Assembly (NCBI GenBank): GCA_963782965.1 | Contig: CAWALV010000006.1 | Span: 1,240,001-1,304,000, forward strand | Reading direction: 5' to 3' | Length of the DNA: 64,000 nt | Source: CAWALV01 sp963782965 | GTDB lineage: Bacteria > Actinomycetota > Actinomycetes > Acidothermales > Acidothermaceae | Shown here: positions 15,821-25,140 of the stretch, piece by piece | Layout of the letters: every line of letters starts with the position of its first letter | How positions within the stretch are numbered: position 1 is the stretch's first letter | Notes under the pieces: model-generated | The model's database searches: none | What the model was told of the DNA's origin: nothing | The model's input: the letters and a program-made list of their open reading frames with translations, nothing else | Made by a program: the position numbers and the translations under genes

Positions 15821-17223
15821 TGCCCCTCACCCTCGCGGAGATCGCGGGCCTTGCTCACGGCGACCTGCACGACCTGGGCGCTGCGACGGACGCCGACACC
15901 CGCGTGCCCGGACCTGTCGTGGCGGACTCCCGCCGGGTGACACCGGGTGCGCTGTTCGTCGCGGTTCCCGGCACGCGGGTCGACGGCCACGACTATGCAG
16001 GCCAAGCGGTCGGCGCGGGAGCAGTCGCGGTTCTGGCGTCGCGACCGGTCGGCGTCCCGGCGGTCGTCGTCGACGACGCCGTGCACGGGCTGGGCCGCCT
16101 CGCGCACGGATACTTGCGCCACCTGCCGGACCTCGTGGTCGTCGCGGTCACCGGGTCAAGCGGCAAGACCTCGACGAAGGATTTCCTCGGCCAGCTGCTC
16201 GCGCACCTCGGGCCGGCCGTCGTCCCCGAAGGCTCCTTCAACACCGAGGTCGGCTTACCGCTCACGGTTTTGCGGGCGGACGCGCAAACGCGCTACCTCG
16301 TGTTGGAGAACAGCGCGCGCCGGGTCGGGCACATCGCCTACCTCTGCCGGGTCGCGCCGCCCAGGATCGGCGTGGTACTCAACGTCGGTGTCGCGCACAT
16401 CGGGGAGTTCGGCAGCCGCGACGCGATCGCGCAGGCCAAGGGAGAACTCGTCGAAGCGCTGACCCCCGATGGCGTCGCCGTGCTCAACGCCGACGATCCG
16501 CTCGTGCTGCGCATGCACGAACGCACCGCCGCCCGTCACGTCACCTTCGGGCTCGCGGCCGGTGCCGACGTCCGCGCGGTCGGCGTCCGGCTCGACGCGC
16601 AGGCCCGGCCGAGTTTCACGATGCAGACGCCGGCCGGCACGGCGCAGGTCTCACTGCGACTGCACGGGGCGCACCAGGTCTCCAACGTGCTCGCGGCCAG
16701 TGCCGTGGCGCTGGAACTCGGGATGCCGCTGCCGCAGCTCGCGACCGCCCTGTCGGCGGCGCAACCGCTGAGCAAGTGGCGGATGCAGGTGACCACCCGG
16801 GCCGACGGTGTCGTCGTGGTCAACGACGCCTACAACGCCAACCCCGAATCGGTCCGAGCGGCACTCGGTGCACTGGTCGAGATGGCCCGGGGGCCGCAGC
16901 GCCGGAGCTGGGCGGTGCTCGGCGAGATGGCAGAACTCGGCGAAACCTCGCCGCAAGCACATCGCGGCATCGGTGCGGAGGTCGCGGCGCTGGGTGTGAC
17001 CCGGTTGGTCACGGTCGGCCCGGTCGCCGCGGGGATCGCGGACGGCGCCGTCGACGCCGGCCTCCCGGCGTCCGCCGTCGAAAGGGTGGACGACGTCGAG
17101 GGCGCCAACGAGGCGCTCGCGGAACTGCTGCCCGGCGATGTCGTCCTGGTGAAGGCGTCGCGCTCGGCCGAGTTGGAGCGGGTGGCACTCGCGTTGCTCG
17201 ACGCAGATGGCGCAACGCGATGA
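15817..17223 (+). CDS. murF: UDP-MurNAc-tripeptide:D-Ala-D-Ala ligase MurF
   Basis: A 468-residue Mur ligase adding D-Ala-D-Ala. ATP loop VTGSSGKTSTKDFL (K117), VVVNDAYNANPESVRAAL and VLGEMAELGE are conserved. The usual EMGA motif after the ATP loop reads E164-N-S-A-R here, an atypical substitution of Met and Gly. ATG 15817 overlaps the murE stop (ATGA) and follows GGTGGCAGG; the next ATG (15820) and an upstream GTG (15808) are alternatives. The stop overlaps mraY by 4 bases. Confidence 0.95.
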   Translation: MMPLTLAEIAGLAHGDLHDLGAATDADTRVPGPVVADSRRVTPGALFVAVPGTRVDGHDYAGQAVGAGAVAVLASRPVGVPAVVVDDAVHGLGRLAHGYLRHLPDLVVVAVTGSSGKTSTKDFLGQLLAHLGPAVVPEGSFNTEVGLPLTVLRADAQTRYLVLENSARRVGHIAYLCRVAPPRIGVVLNVGVAHIGEFGSRDAIAQAKGELVEALTPDGVAVLNADDPLVLRMHERTAARHVTFGLAAGADVRAVGVRLDAQARPSFTMQTPAGTAQVSLRLHGAHQVSNVLAASAVALELGMPLPQLATALSAAQPLSKWRMQVTTRADGVVVVNDAYNANPESVRAALGALVEMARGPQRRSWAVLGEMAELGETSPQAHRGIGAEVAALGVTRLVTVGPVAAGIADGAVDAGLPASAVERVDDVEGANEALAELLPGDVVLVKASRSAELERVALALLDADGATR

Positions 17224-18284
17224 AGGGCATCCTGATCGCGGCAAGTATCGCGTTGGTGTTCTCGTTGTTCGGCACCCCGTTCGCCATCACACTCTTGCGC
17301 CGGCGCGGCTATGGCCAGTTGATCCGCGACGACGGGCCGACCACCCATCACACCAAGCGGGGCACGCCGACGATGGGCGGCACGGTCATCTTGCTCGCCG
17401 CGCTTCTCGGCTACGGCATCGCGAACGCATTCACCTCGAACGGGCCGACGGCCTCGGGGCTGCTCGTGTGCGGTCTCGCTGCGGGTCTGGGGGTCGTCGG
17501 CTTCCTCGACGACTTCATCAAGATCCGCATGCAGCGCAACCTCGGTATGCGCGCGCGCACCAAACTGCTCGGCCAGACCGCGGTCGCGGTCGGGTTCGGC
17601 GTGTTGGCGTTGCAGTTTCCCAACGAAGAAGGCATCCATCCGGCGTCGACGCACATCTCGTTCGTCCGTGACTCGCCGGTGGTCGCCCTGGGCGCCGTCG
17701 GGTTCGTCATCTGGGCACTGGTCATGGTGTCGTCGACCTCGAACGGCGTGAACCTGACCGACGGGCTCGACGGGCTGGCGACGGGTGCGTCGACGATGGT
17801 GTTCGCCGCGTTCGTCATCATCACGTTCTGGCAGGCGCGCAACGACTGCGTGACCAAGTTCGCGGCCGGCTGCTACCAGGTGCGCGACCCGTTCGACCTC
17901 GCCATCGTGGCCGCCGCATTCGCCGGCGCCTGCGCAGGATTCCTGTGGTGGAACGCCGCGCCGGCACGCATTTTCATGGGCGACACCGGGTCGCTCGCGC
18001 TCGGCGGCGCGCTGGCAGGCATGGCCGTCATGGCCCACACCGAACTGCTGCTCGCAGTGCTGGGCGGGCTGTTCGTGCTCATCACGATGTCGAGCATCAT
18101 CCAGATCGGATACTTCAAGATGACCCACCGGCGGGTCTTCAAGATGGCGCCGTTGCAGCACCACTTCGAACTCAAGGGCTGGGCCGAAGTGACGATCGTG
18201 ATTCGCTTCTGGATCATCGCCGGGCTCGCCGTCGCACTGGGCCTCGGCGCGTTCTACGGCGAGTGGATCACCCGTCAGCCATGA
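17220..18284 (+). CDS. mraY: Phospho-MurNAc-pentapeptide translocase MraY
   Basis: A 354-residue polytopic enzyme (about ten helices) that transfers phospho-MurNAc-pentapeptide to undecaprenyl phosphate to form lipid I. Conserved pieces include HHTKRGTPTMGG, the Mg-binding Asp pair D97-D98 in FLDDFIKI, NLTDGLDGLA (D181, D184) and PLQHHFELKGW near the C-terminus. The ATG overlaps the murF stop by 4 bases and gives the standard N-terminus. Length is normal. Confidence 0.96.
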   Translation: MKGILIAASIALVFSLFGTPFAITLLRRRGYGQLIRDDGPTTHHTKRGTPTMGGTVILLAALLGYGIANAFTSNGPTASGLLVCGLAAGLGVVGFLDDFIKIRMQRNLGMRARTKLLGQTAVAVGFGVLALQFPNEEGIHPASTHISFVRDSPVVALGAVGFVIWALVMVSSTSNGVNLTDGLDGLATGASTMVFAAFVIITFWQARNDCVTKFAAGCYQVRDPFDLAIVAAAFAGACAGFLWWNAAPARIFMGDTGSLALGGALAGMAVMAHTELLLAVLGGLFVLITMSSIIQIGYFKMTHRRVFKMAPLQHHFELKGWAEVTIVIRFWIIAGLAVALGLGAFYGEWITRQP

Positions 18285-19753
18285 GTGTTCCGACCAGCGG
18301 TGCCCCCGCGGTGCCATGGCTGCCCGGCGCCGGGTACGACGCGCCGTGGCACGAACTCACGGTGTGCGTTGCCGGCATCGGCGTGGCCGGTGAGGCCGCG
18401 GCCGGTGTGCTGGCCGAACTCGGCGCGCAGGTGCACGTCGTCGATGCGCGGGCCGGCGATGCCGAGGAGCAGGCCGCCGCCCGGCTGGCCGGCCTCGGCG
18501 TGCGGGCGCACCTCGGCGACGGAACGACCCTGCCGGCCGGAAGTCAACTCGTGGTCACGTCTCCGGGCTGGCGGCGCGAGGCGCCGCTCTTCGCTGCCGC
18601 CGCCGCTGCCGGTGCGCCGGTCTGGGGCGAGCCCGAGCTCGCCTGGCGGTTGCGGCACCCGGACGCGCCGCGGTGGTTGGTGGTCACCGGGACCGACGGC
18701 AAGACGACCACCACCTTGATGCTCGAGTCGATCCTTCGTGCAGCGAGGTATCGGACGACGTCGGCCGGCAACATCGGCGTCGCGCTCGTCGACCTCGTCA
18801 ACGGTCCCTACGACGTCCTGGCCGTCGAGCTGGGCAGCTTCCAGCTGCACTGGTCGCAGTCCGTCGCACCGGACGCCGCTGTGGTGCTGAACGTCGCACC
18901 GGATCATCTCGACTGGTGGGGCGGCTCGTTCGACGACTACGCCGCGGCGAAGGGGCTCGCGTTCGCGCATCCGAGAACCTGCGCGGTCGGGAACGCCGAC
19001 GACGTGCAGACGGTTCGCCTGCTCGCTCGGGCACCCGGCCGCCGCGTTTCGTTCACCCTCACCAGCCCACGCCCGCACCAGCTCGGCGTCGTCGACGACC
19101 TGCTGATCGACCGCGCGTTCGTCGAGGCGCCCGAAGACAGCGCAGTCGAACTCGGTTCCGTCGCCGACGTGCCGGTCCCCGGCGCGCACAATGTCGCGAA
19201 CGCCCTCGCGGCCGCTGCTCTCGCCCGCGCCTATGGTGTGCCGGCCGCTGCGGTGGGCGAGGGGCTGCGTACGTTCTTGCCAGCGGCGCACCGCATCGCG
19301 GAGGTCGGGGAGGTCGACGGCGTTCGCTACGTCGACGATTCGAAGGCCACCAGCCCGCACGCGGCGCTCGCCTCGCTAACCTCCTTCGACTCGGTGGTGT
19401 GGATAGCGGGCGGTCTCGGCAAGGGTGTGGCGTTCGACGACCTCGTGAGGACAGCCGCCCCCCGGTTGCGCGGTGCCGTGCTCATCGGCGAATGCAGGGC
19501 GCAGATCGCACAGGCACTGGCGCGACACGCGCCGGATGTCCGCGTCGTCTCGGTCGGCGGACCCGAGACTGAGGACGTGCAGCTCGTGATGGACGACGTC
19601 GTCGAGGCCGCCCGCGCGCTCGCCGTGCCGGGCGACACGGTCCTTCTCGCGCCCGCGGCGGCGTCCATGGACATGTTTCGTGACTACCGCCACCGCGGCG
19701 ACGTCTTCGCTGCGGCCGTGCGCCGCCTGCACGAGCGGCGGCCCGGCCGATGA
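18281..19753 (+). CDS. murD: UDP-MurNAc-L-alanine:D-glutamate ligase MurD
   Basis: A 490-residue Mur ligase adding D-Glu. The N-terminal Rossmann part begins LTVCVAGIGVAGEAAAGVL; the ATP loop is VTGTDGKTTTT (K141). VDDSKATSPHAALASL is the typical MurD block, followed by WIAGGLGKG. ATG 18281 overlaps the mraY stop (ATGA). The N-terminal 25 residues before the Rossmann fold are somewhat longer than in enteric MurD. The stop overlaps ftsW by 4 bases. Confidence 0.95.
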   Translation: MSVPTSGAPAVPWLPGAGYDAPWHELTVCVAGIGVAGEAAAGVLAELGAQVHVVDARAGDAEEQAAARLAGLGVRAHLGDGTTLPAGSQLVVTSPGWRREAPLFAAAAAAGAPVWGEPELAWRLRHPDAPRWLVVTGTDGKTTTTLMLESILRAARYRTTSAGNIGVALVDLVNGPYDVLAVELGSFQLHWSQSVAPDAAVVLNVAPDHLDWWGGSFDDYAAAKGLAFAHPRTCAVGNADDVQTVRLLARAPGRRVSFTLTSPRPHQLGVVDDLLIDRAFVEAPEDSAVELGSVADVPVPGAHNVANALAAAALARAYGVPAAAVGEGLRTFLPAAHRIAEVGEVDGVRYVDDSKATSPHAALASLTSFDSVVWIAGGLGKGVAFDDLVRTAAPRLRGAVLIGECRAQIAQALARHAPDVRVVSVGGPETEDVQLVMDDVVEAARALAVPGDTVLLAPAAASMDMFRDYRHRGDVFAAAVRRLHERRPGR

Positions 19754-21033
19754 CGGCCACCACCGGCGATGCTCGGACGGCGCAGCGCAGGGCCGCCACG
19801 ACCGACGCGCGGCGCGCGGCGCCGCACGCTCAGCGCCGAGCCGCACCGTTGCTGTGGCGACCGTTGGCCTCCTATTACCTGCTGTTCGCCGCGACAGCGC
19901 TGCTCATCGTGTTCGGCATCGTCATGGTGTGGTCGTCGTCCTATGTCGAGTCGACTTCCGTCTCGTTCACGGTTGTCGAGAAGCAGGCCCTGTGGGTCGG
20001 GATCGGCCTACCGCTCATGTTCGTCGCAAGTCGCTTGCCCGTGCGCGCTTTCCGGTTGATGGCCTATCCGGCGCTGCTCGGCTCGTTGGTGCTGCTCTTC
20101 GCGGTCATGGTTCCCGGGCTCGGCGTCAGCATCAACGGCGCGACGAGGTGGCTGTCGTTGGGTGGCCCGTTCACGATCCAGCCTTCGGAGTTCGCCAAGC
20201 TCGCACTCGTCCTGTGGGGCGCCGATCTCATTGCTCGCAAGGAAACCTTGGGCACGCTCGACACGACGACTCGCATTCTGGTGCCGCTTCTGCCGGTCGG
20301 CTTGGTGGTGTTGCTGTTCGTCGTGAAGGGCAACGACCTCGGCACCTCGCTGGTCATCTTGACGATCGTGCTCACCCTGTTGTGGTGCGCCGGCACCCCG
20401 GTGCGGGTCATCGCCGGGCTCATCGCGTTGACCGGCTCGGGCGTGACCTATCTCGCGATCAGCGAGCCCTACCGCCTCCAGCGCTTGCTCGACTTCGCCA
20501 ACCCGTTCAAGCAGCTGCAAGGCGCCGGGTGGCAAGCACGGCAAGGAATCTATGCGCTCGCGTCGGGTGGTTGGTGGGGCCTCGGCTTGGGCAACAGTCG
20601 CGAGAAGTGGGGCTACCTGCCGGAAGCCCACAGCGACTTCATTTTCGCGATCATCGGCGAGGAGCTGGGTTTGGTCGGGTCGCTAGCGGTGCTGTTACTC
20701 TTCGCGGTCCTCGCGTACGCGGGCATCCGGGTCGCGCAGCGAAGCCGCGACGCCTTCTCGCGGCTGGCGGCGTCCGCCGTCGTGGGGTGGCTGCTGGTCC
20801 AGGCGTTGGTGAACGTCGGTGCCGTCGTCGGCCTGCTGCCCATCACCGGCATCCCCTTACCACTCATCTCGGCAGGCGGATCCTCATTGCTCCCGACGAT
20901 GTTCGCGCTCGGCATGCTGATGTCGCTCGCGCGGCGTGAACCCCGTGCGGCCATGGCCCTGGCGGCGCGGCGGCCAGGACCGTTCCAGCGGGGCCGCAGC
21001 CGCGCCACCGTGTTGCTACGGCGCGGTCGGTGA
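19750..21033 (+). CDS. ftsW: Septal peptidoglycan glycosyltransferase FtsW
   Basis: A 427-residue SEDS-family polymerase, about ten membrane helices, working with FtsI at the septum. A basic cytoplasmic N-terminus of about 37 residues precedes the first helix. Family blocks are VMVWSSSYVES, INGATRWLSLG, IQPSEFAKLAL, the putative catalytic Asp196 in KGNDLGTSLVI (usually QPD-x-GT), AHSDFIFAIIGEELGLVG and GIPLPLISAGGSSLLP. The ATG overlaps the murD stop by 4 bases. The basic tail after the last helix is short. Confidence 0.95.
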   Translation: MTATTGDARTAQRRAATTDARRAAPHAQRRAAPLLWRPLASYYLLFAATALLIVFGIVMVWSSSYVESTSVSFTVVEKQALWVGIGLPLMFVASRLPVRAFRLMAYPALLGSLVLLFAVMVPGLGVSINGATRWLSLGGPFTIQPSEFAKLALVLWGADLIARKETLGTLDTTTRILVPLLPVGLVVLLFVVKGNDLGTSLVILTIVLTLLWCAGTPVRVIAGLIALTGSGVTYLAISEPYRLQRLLDFANPFKQLQGAGWQARQGIYALASGGWWGLGLGNSREKWGYLPEAHSDFIFAIIGEELGLVGSLAVLLLFAVLAYAGIRVAQRSRDAFSRLAASAVVGWLLVQALVNVGAVVGLLPITGIPLPLISAGGSSLLPTMFALGMLMSLARREPRAAMALAARRPGPFQRGRSRATVLLRRGR

Positions 21034-22182
21034 GTGGTGCACGTCGTCCTCGCCGGCGGAGGGACCGCCGGCCATGTCGAGCCGGCGCTCGCGCTCGCTG
21101 ACGCGCTGCGCCGCCGCGATGCCGGGATCGCGATCACCATGCTCGGCACGGCGCGGGGGCTGGAGACCCGGCTGGTCCCGGACCGGGGCTACGACCTCGA
21201 GCTCATCCCGCCGGTGCCGCTGCCGCGCTCACTGAGCCCGTCGCTTCTCACCGTGCCGGCCCGGATGCGCTCCGCGGTCCGCCGGGTCGGTGCGGTGCTC
21301 GACCGGACCGAGGCGGACGCCGTCGTCGGCTTCGGCGGGTACGTCGCGTTGCCGGCCTACCTCGCCGCCCGCCGCGCCAAGCTGCCGTACGTCGTGCACG
21401 AAGCCAACGCCAAGGCCGGCTTGGCGAACCGCTGGGGTGCGCGTTTCACGCCGTACGTCGCGGTGAGCGTGGCCGACCCGCGGCTGCCGAACGCGCAGGT
21501 GATCGGGATTCCGTTGCGCCAGGCCGTCAGCAGCCTCGACCGCTCCGCGTTGCGCGCCGCCGCTCGCGAGCACTTCGGCCTGCTGCCCGACGCGCCGACG
21601 CTGCTGGTCTCCGGCGGTTCGCAGGGTGCCCGGTCGATCAACCGTGCCGTCGTGGCCGCGCTCCGCGAGTTTCGGGCGGCCGGCGTTCAGGTGTTGCACG
21701 TAGCCGGGCCGAAGCAGATCGCAGAGGTGCGCGATGCCGCGATCGGATCAGACGGCGACGGCGGCCGGCCCGGCGGCGCCGGCGAGGCTGGCGACGCGGT
21801 GCCGTACGTCTTGGTGCCCTACGTCGACCGGATGGAGCTTGCGTACGCGGCCGCCGACCTGATGGTGTGCCGGGCCGGTGCGATGACCTGTGCGGAGCTG
21901 AGCGCGGTGGGTCTGCCCGGTGTCTACGTGCCGCTGCCGCACGGCAATGGCGAGCAACGCCTCAACGCCCGCCCGATCATCGACGCCGGCGGCGGCATCA
22001 TGATCTTAGACTCCGAGCTGGACGTCGCGGCAATCCGCGATCGCGTGCTGCCGTTGCTGGCCGACCCGCCTAGGCTTGCTGAGATGTCGGCGCAGCTGGC
22101 CACGTTGGGGCGGCGTGACGCCGACGAGAGACTGGTCGACATGGTCCTGCACGCGGTCGCGGCGCCGGCGGCGTCGGCGTGA
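21034..22182 (+). CDS. murG: Lipid II synthase MurG
   Basis: A 382-residue GT28-family enzyme that adds GlcNAc to lipid I at the cytoplasmic face of the membrane. The N-terminal signature LAGGGTAGHVEPALALA (GGGTAGH 8-14), VVGFGGYVALPAYLAA and the C-terminal UDP-GlcNAc site block CRAGAMTCAELSAVGLP with PLPHGNGEQRLNA are present. GTG 21034 directly follows the ftsW stop (21031-21033); a second GTG at 21037 is possible. A Gly/Asp-rich insert near 240-252 (SDGDGGRPGGAGEAGD) is unusual. The stop overlaps murC by 4 bases. Confidence 0.95.
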   Translation: MVHVVLAGGGTAGHVEPALALADALRRRDAGIAITMLGTARGLETRLVPDRGYDLELIPPVPLPRSLSPSLLTVPARMRSAVRRVGAVLDRTEADAVVGFGGYVALPAYLAARRAKLPYVVHEANAKAGLANRWGARFTPYVAVSVADPRLPNAQVIGIPLRQAVSSLDRSALRAAAREHFGLLPDAPTLLVSGGSQGARSINRAVVAALREFRAAGVQVLHVAGPKQIAEVRDAAIGSDGDGGRPGGAGEAGDAVPYVLVPYVDRMELAYAAADLMVCRAGAMTCAELSAVGLPGVYVPLPHGNGEQRLNARPIIDAGGGIMILDSELDVAAIRDRVLPLLADPPRLAEMSAQLATLGRRDADERLVDMVLHAVAAPAASA

Positions 22183-23621
22183 CGAACGAACAACCCGCCG
22201 CGGCGGCGGGTGCCCCGCTCGAGCTGGCACTGCTGGGGCGGGTGCACTTCGTCGGCATCGGCGGCGGTGGCATGTCGGGCATCGCCCGGATCATGCTCGC
22301 CCGAGGAGTGCAGGTCTCCGGCAGCGACGCGAAGGAGTCGCGGGTCTTGGCGGCGCTTCGCGTCCTGGGTGCGGCCGTGTGGGTCGGCCACGACGCGGCG
22401 CATTTGGCCGAGCTGCGCGCGCACGACACCGTCGTCGTTTCCACGGCCATCAAGGAGAACAATCCCGAACTCCTCGAGGCGCGGCGGCGCGGCCTTCGGG
22501 TGTTGCCGAGAGCTGCTGCTCTTGCATCGGTCATGGCCGGCCGTACCGGCATCGCCGTCGCAGGCACCCACGGCAAGACCACGACGACGTCGATGCTGGT
22601 TCGGGCTTTCCAGCAGTGCGGCGCAGACCCGTCGTTCGCGATCGGGGCCGACCTCAACGAACCCGGTTCCAATGCGCACGACGGCACGGGTGAGCTCTTC
22701 GTGGCCGAGGCCGACGAGAGTGACGAGTCGTTCCTCTTGCTCGCGCCGAAAGCGTCGATCGTGACGAATATCGAAGCCGACCACCTCAACCACTACACAA
22801 GCCTGGAAGAGATCCACGAAGCGTTCGAACGGTTCGCGGCGCGGATCACCCCCGGTGGATTCCTGGTCGCCTGCGCGGACGATGCCGGTTCGCGCCGGCT
22901 GGGTCAGGCCGCTCGCGCCGCCGGGATCGACGTCCGCCTCTACGGTGAAGCCGCCGATGCCGACGTGCGGCTCGACAACGTCGTCTTGAGCGCGGGCGGC
23001 TCGACGTTCGATGTCGTCGTCGGCGGCGAGCGAAGGGGTGAGGTACGGCTCCAGGTCCCGGGCCGCCACAACGCGCTGAATGCCACCGGAGCGGTTGCGA
23101 TCGGGCTGGGCTTCGACGTCGCGTTCGCCGATTTCTCGGCGGGGCTCGGCGCTTTCACCGGAGCGCGGCGCCGGTTCGAGCCGAAGGGCGCGGCGCGCGG
23201 CGTACGGGTCTTCGACGATTACGCGCATCACCCGACCGAGATAGCGGCGACGCTGCGCGCGGCGCGGGGAGTGGCCGGTACGGGCCGGCTCGTCGTCGCG
23301 TTTCAGGCCCACCACTACTACCGCACGGCAGATTTCTGCTCCGACTTCGGTGTCGCGCTCGGCCTGGCCGACGAGGTGGTCGTGATGGAGGTGTACGCGC
23401 CGGGCGAGACGCCGCTGGTGAACGGCACCGGCGCCGCGCTCGCCGCCGCCGTACAACGCCCGCCCGAACACGTCGTGTTCGAGCCGTCGTGGTCGGCGGT
23501 CCCGGCACACCTGGCCTCCCGCGCGCAACCGGGTGACGTGATTCTCACGATGGGAGCCGGGGGAGACGTCGCGATGCTCGCACCCGAGGTGCTGCGCGAG
23601 TTGAGCATGCGCGACGCGTGA
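22179..23621 (+). CDS. murC: UDP-N-acetylmuramate:L-alanine ligase MurC
   Basis: A 480-residue ligase adding L-Ala, the first residue of the stem peptide. VHFVGIGGGGMSGIARIML is the N-terminal dinucleotide-fold signature, AVAGTHGKTTTTSML the ATP loop (K133), VFDDYAHHPTEIAATL the typical MurC block. The GTG overlaps the murG stop by 4 bases. In most actinobacteria murC is followed by ftsQ; here the next gene is ftsZ, 233 bases away. Confidence 0.96.
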   Translation: MTNEQPAAAAGAPLELALLGRVHFVGIGGGGMSGIARIMLARGVQVSGSDAKESRVLAALRVLGAAVWVGHDAAHLAELRAHDTVVVSTAIKENNPELLEARRRGLRVLPRAAALASVMAGRTGIAVAGTHGKTTTTSMLVRAFQQCGADPSFAIGADLNEPGSNAHDGTGELFVAEADESDESFLLLAPKASIVTNIEADHLNHYTSLEEIHEAFERFAARITPGGFLVACADDAGSRRLGQAARAAGIDVRLYGEAADADVRLDNVVLSAGGSTFDVVVGGERRGEVRLQVPGRHNALNATGAVAIGLGFDVAFADFSAGLGAFTGARRRFEPKGAARGVRVFDDYAHHPTEIAATLRAARGVAGTGRLVVAFQAHHYYRTADFCSDFGVALGLADEVVVMEVYAPGETPLVNGTGAALAAAVQRPPEHVVFEPSWSAVPAHLASRAQPGDVILTMGAGGDVAMLAPEVLRELSMRDA

Positions 23622-23854
23622 AGTCGCGCTGGTTGTTCTCGACACGCCGAGGTTGTCGTTGACCCGGCCGCGGCGGGCCCTTAATGTTCGTGCCACTCTC
23701 AAGTTGACATAACTATAAGGGTCTACTTGAGAGTGAGGGTCTCGGGCACGCGGCGCGACGGGACCCTCGCTCATCCGTCGGTGGTGGCTTCCCCGCATCA
23801 TCGCCGCCAATCCGCGCGCACCTGTTCGAGCACCGGAAGGCAAGGCGAGAAGCC
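23622..23854 (+). promoter_or_regulatory. ftsZ promoter region and 11-bp inverted repeat (ftsQ position)
   Basis: Only 233 bases separate murC and ftsZ, where ftsQ normally lies; no frame here encodes an FtsQ-like or POTRA-like protein. TTGACC (23659-23664) - 17 - TAATGT (23682-23687) is a promoter candidate with a start near 23694. At 23694-23704 and 23725-23735 lie perfect inverted arms CACTCTCAAGT / ACTTGAGAGTG around TGACATAACTATAAGGGTCT. The AT-rich core stands out against the surrounding GC. It could be an operator or a 5' RNA hairpin of the ftsZ transcript. Confidence 0.65.
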
Positions 23855-25132
23855 GTGGCAGCTCCCCAGAACTACCTCGCGGTCATCAAGGTCGTCGGTA
23901 TCGGCGGTGGCGGCGTCAACGCCGTCAACCGGATGATCGAGGTCGGTCTCAAAGGCGTCGAGTTCATCGCCATCAACACCGATGCCCAGGCGTTGTTGAT
24001 GAGCGACGCCGACGTCAAGTTGGACATCGGCCGGGAGCTGACCCGCGGCCTGGGGGCCGGAGCCGATCCGGAGGTCGGCCGCCAAGCCGCAGACGACCAC
24101 GCGGAAGAGATCGAAGAGGTGCTCAAGGGCGCCGACATGGTGTTCGTGACGGCGGGAGAAGGCGGCGGCACAGGCACCGGTGGAGCGCCGGTCGTCGCGC
24201 GCATCGCGCGCTCGCTCGGCGCGCTCACGATCGGTGTCGTCACCCGACCGTTCAGCTTCGAGGGACGTCGTCGCTTCGACCAGGCCGAGTCGGGCATCGA
24301 GGGGCTGCGCGACGAGGTCGACACCCTCATCGTGATCCCCAACGATCGGCTGCTGTCGATCAGCGACCGCAAGATCAGCGTGCTCGACGCTTTCAAGTCG
24401 GCCGACCAGGTGCTGTTGCAAGGCGTTTCCGGGATCACCGACCTCATCACGACACCCGGGCTCATCAACCTCGACTTCGCCGACGTGAAGTCGGTCATGG
24501 CGGGCGCCGGTTCGGCCTTGATGGGCATCGGCTCGGCTCGAGGTGAAGACCGTGCCGTCGCGGCTGCCGAGATGGCGATATCGAGCCCGTTGCTCGAGGC
24601 GTCGATCGAGGGAGCACACGGCGTGCTGCTCTCGGTCGCCGGCGGCTCCGATCTCGGGCTCTTCGAGATCAACGAAGCCGCCCAGCTCGTCGCGGAAGCA
24701 GCGCATCCCGACTCCAACATCATCTTCGGTGCGGTCATCGACGACGCGCTCGGCGACGAGGTCCGGGTGACCGTCATCGCTGCCGGGTTCGAAGGCGGCG
24801 TGCCGCGGACCGTTCGGCAGGGCACGCGCCGCACGATCTCCGTCGACAGTGCCGCAGCCGCAGCGGCGTCGGCCGGTTCGGCCGCCCCGGTCGCTGCCGG
24901 CTCTGCGCGCCCCGACGCCATCGACATCACGGTCGGTGCGATGCGGGTCGAGCCGCGTACACCGGGTGCCGGCGTCACCGGCGAGGAGAGTCCGGCCGCC
25001 GAGCACGGGCAGCCCGCCGGCCGGCCCGCACCGGAGTCGGCCGACCAAGCACGCCAGCCGGTCGCGCCGCGCCGCACGATCGTGTTCGACGACGACGGCG
25101 ACGAGCTCGACGTGCCCGACTTCTTGAAGTAG
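23855..25132 (+). CDS. ftsZ: Cell division tubulin FtsZ
   Basis: A 425-residue FtsZ, the GTP-dependent polymer of the Z ring. IKVVGIGGGGVNAVNRMI, the tubulin signature GGGTGTGG at 103-110, RRFDQAESGIEGL and NDRLLSISDRK are present. A disordered Ala/Pro linker of about 85 residues leads to the C-terminal peptide DDGDELDVPDFLK, the docking site for SepF and other partners in actinobacteria. GTG 23855 is chosen because it gives the normal N-terminus AAPQNYLAVIKVVG and AAGGCGAGAAG lies just upstream. sepF occurs 1.6 kb downstream. Confidence 0.97.
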   Translation: MAAPQNYLAVIKVVGIGGGGVNAVNRMIEVGLKGVEFIAINTDAQALLMSDADVKLDIGRELTRGLGAGADPEVGRQAADDHAEEIEEVLKGADMVFVTAGEGGGTGTGGAPVVARIARSLGALTIGVVTRPFSFEGRRRFDQAESGIEGLRDEVDTLIVIPNDRLLSISDRKISVLDAFKSADQVLLQGVSGITDLITTPGLINLDFADVKSVMAGAGSALMGIGSARGEDRAVAAAEMAISSPLLEASIEGAHGVLLSVAGGSDLGLFEINEAAQLVAEAAHPDSNIIFGAVIDDALGDEVRVTVIAAGFEGGVPRTVRQGTRRTISVDSAAAAAASAGSAAPVAAGSARPDAIDITVGAMRVEPRTPGAGVTGEESPAAEHGQPAGRPAPESADQARQPVAPRRTIVFDDDGDELDVPDFLK

Positions 25133-25140
25133 CACCGGGC

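Noticed and set aside
16830..18317. 495-codon minus-strand frame opposite murF/mraY
   Set aside because: Charged low-complexity translation with no helices or motifs, opposite clear mraY and murF.
23701..23720. TTGACA with TATAAG as a -35/-10 promoter pair in the ftsZ leader
   Set aside because: The two hexamers are only 4 bases apart; TTGACC-N17-TAATGT just upstream is a better pair.
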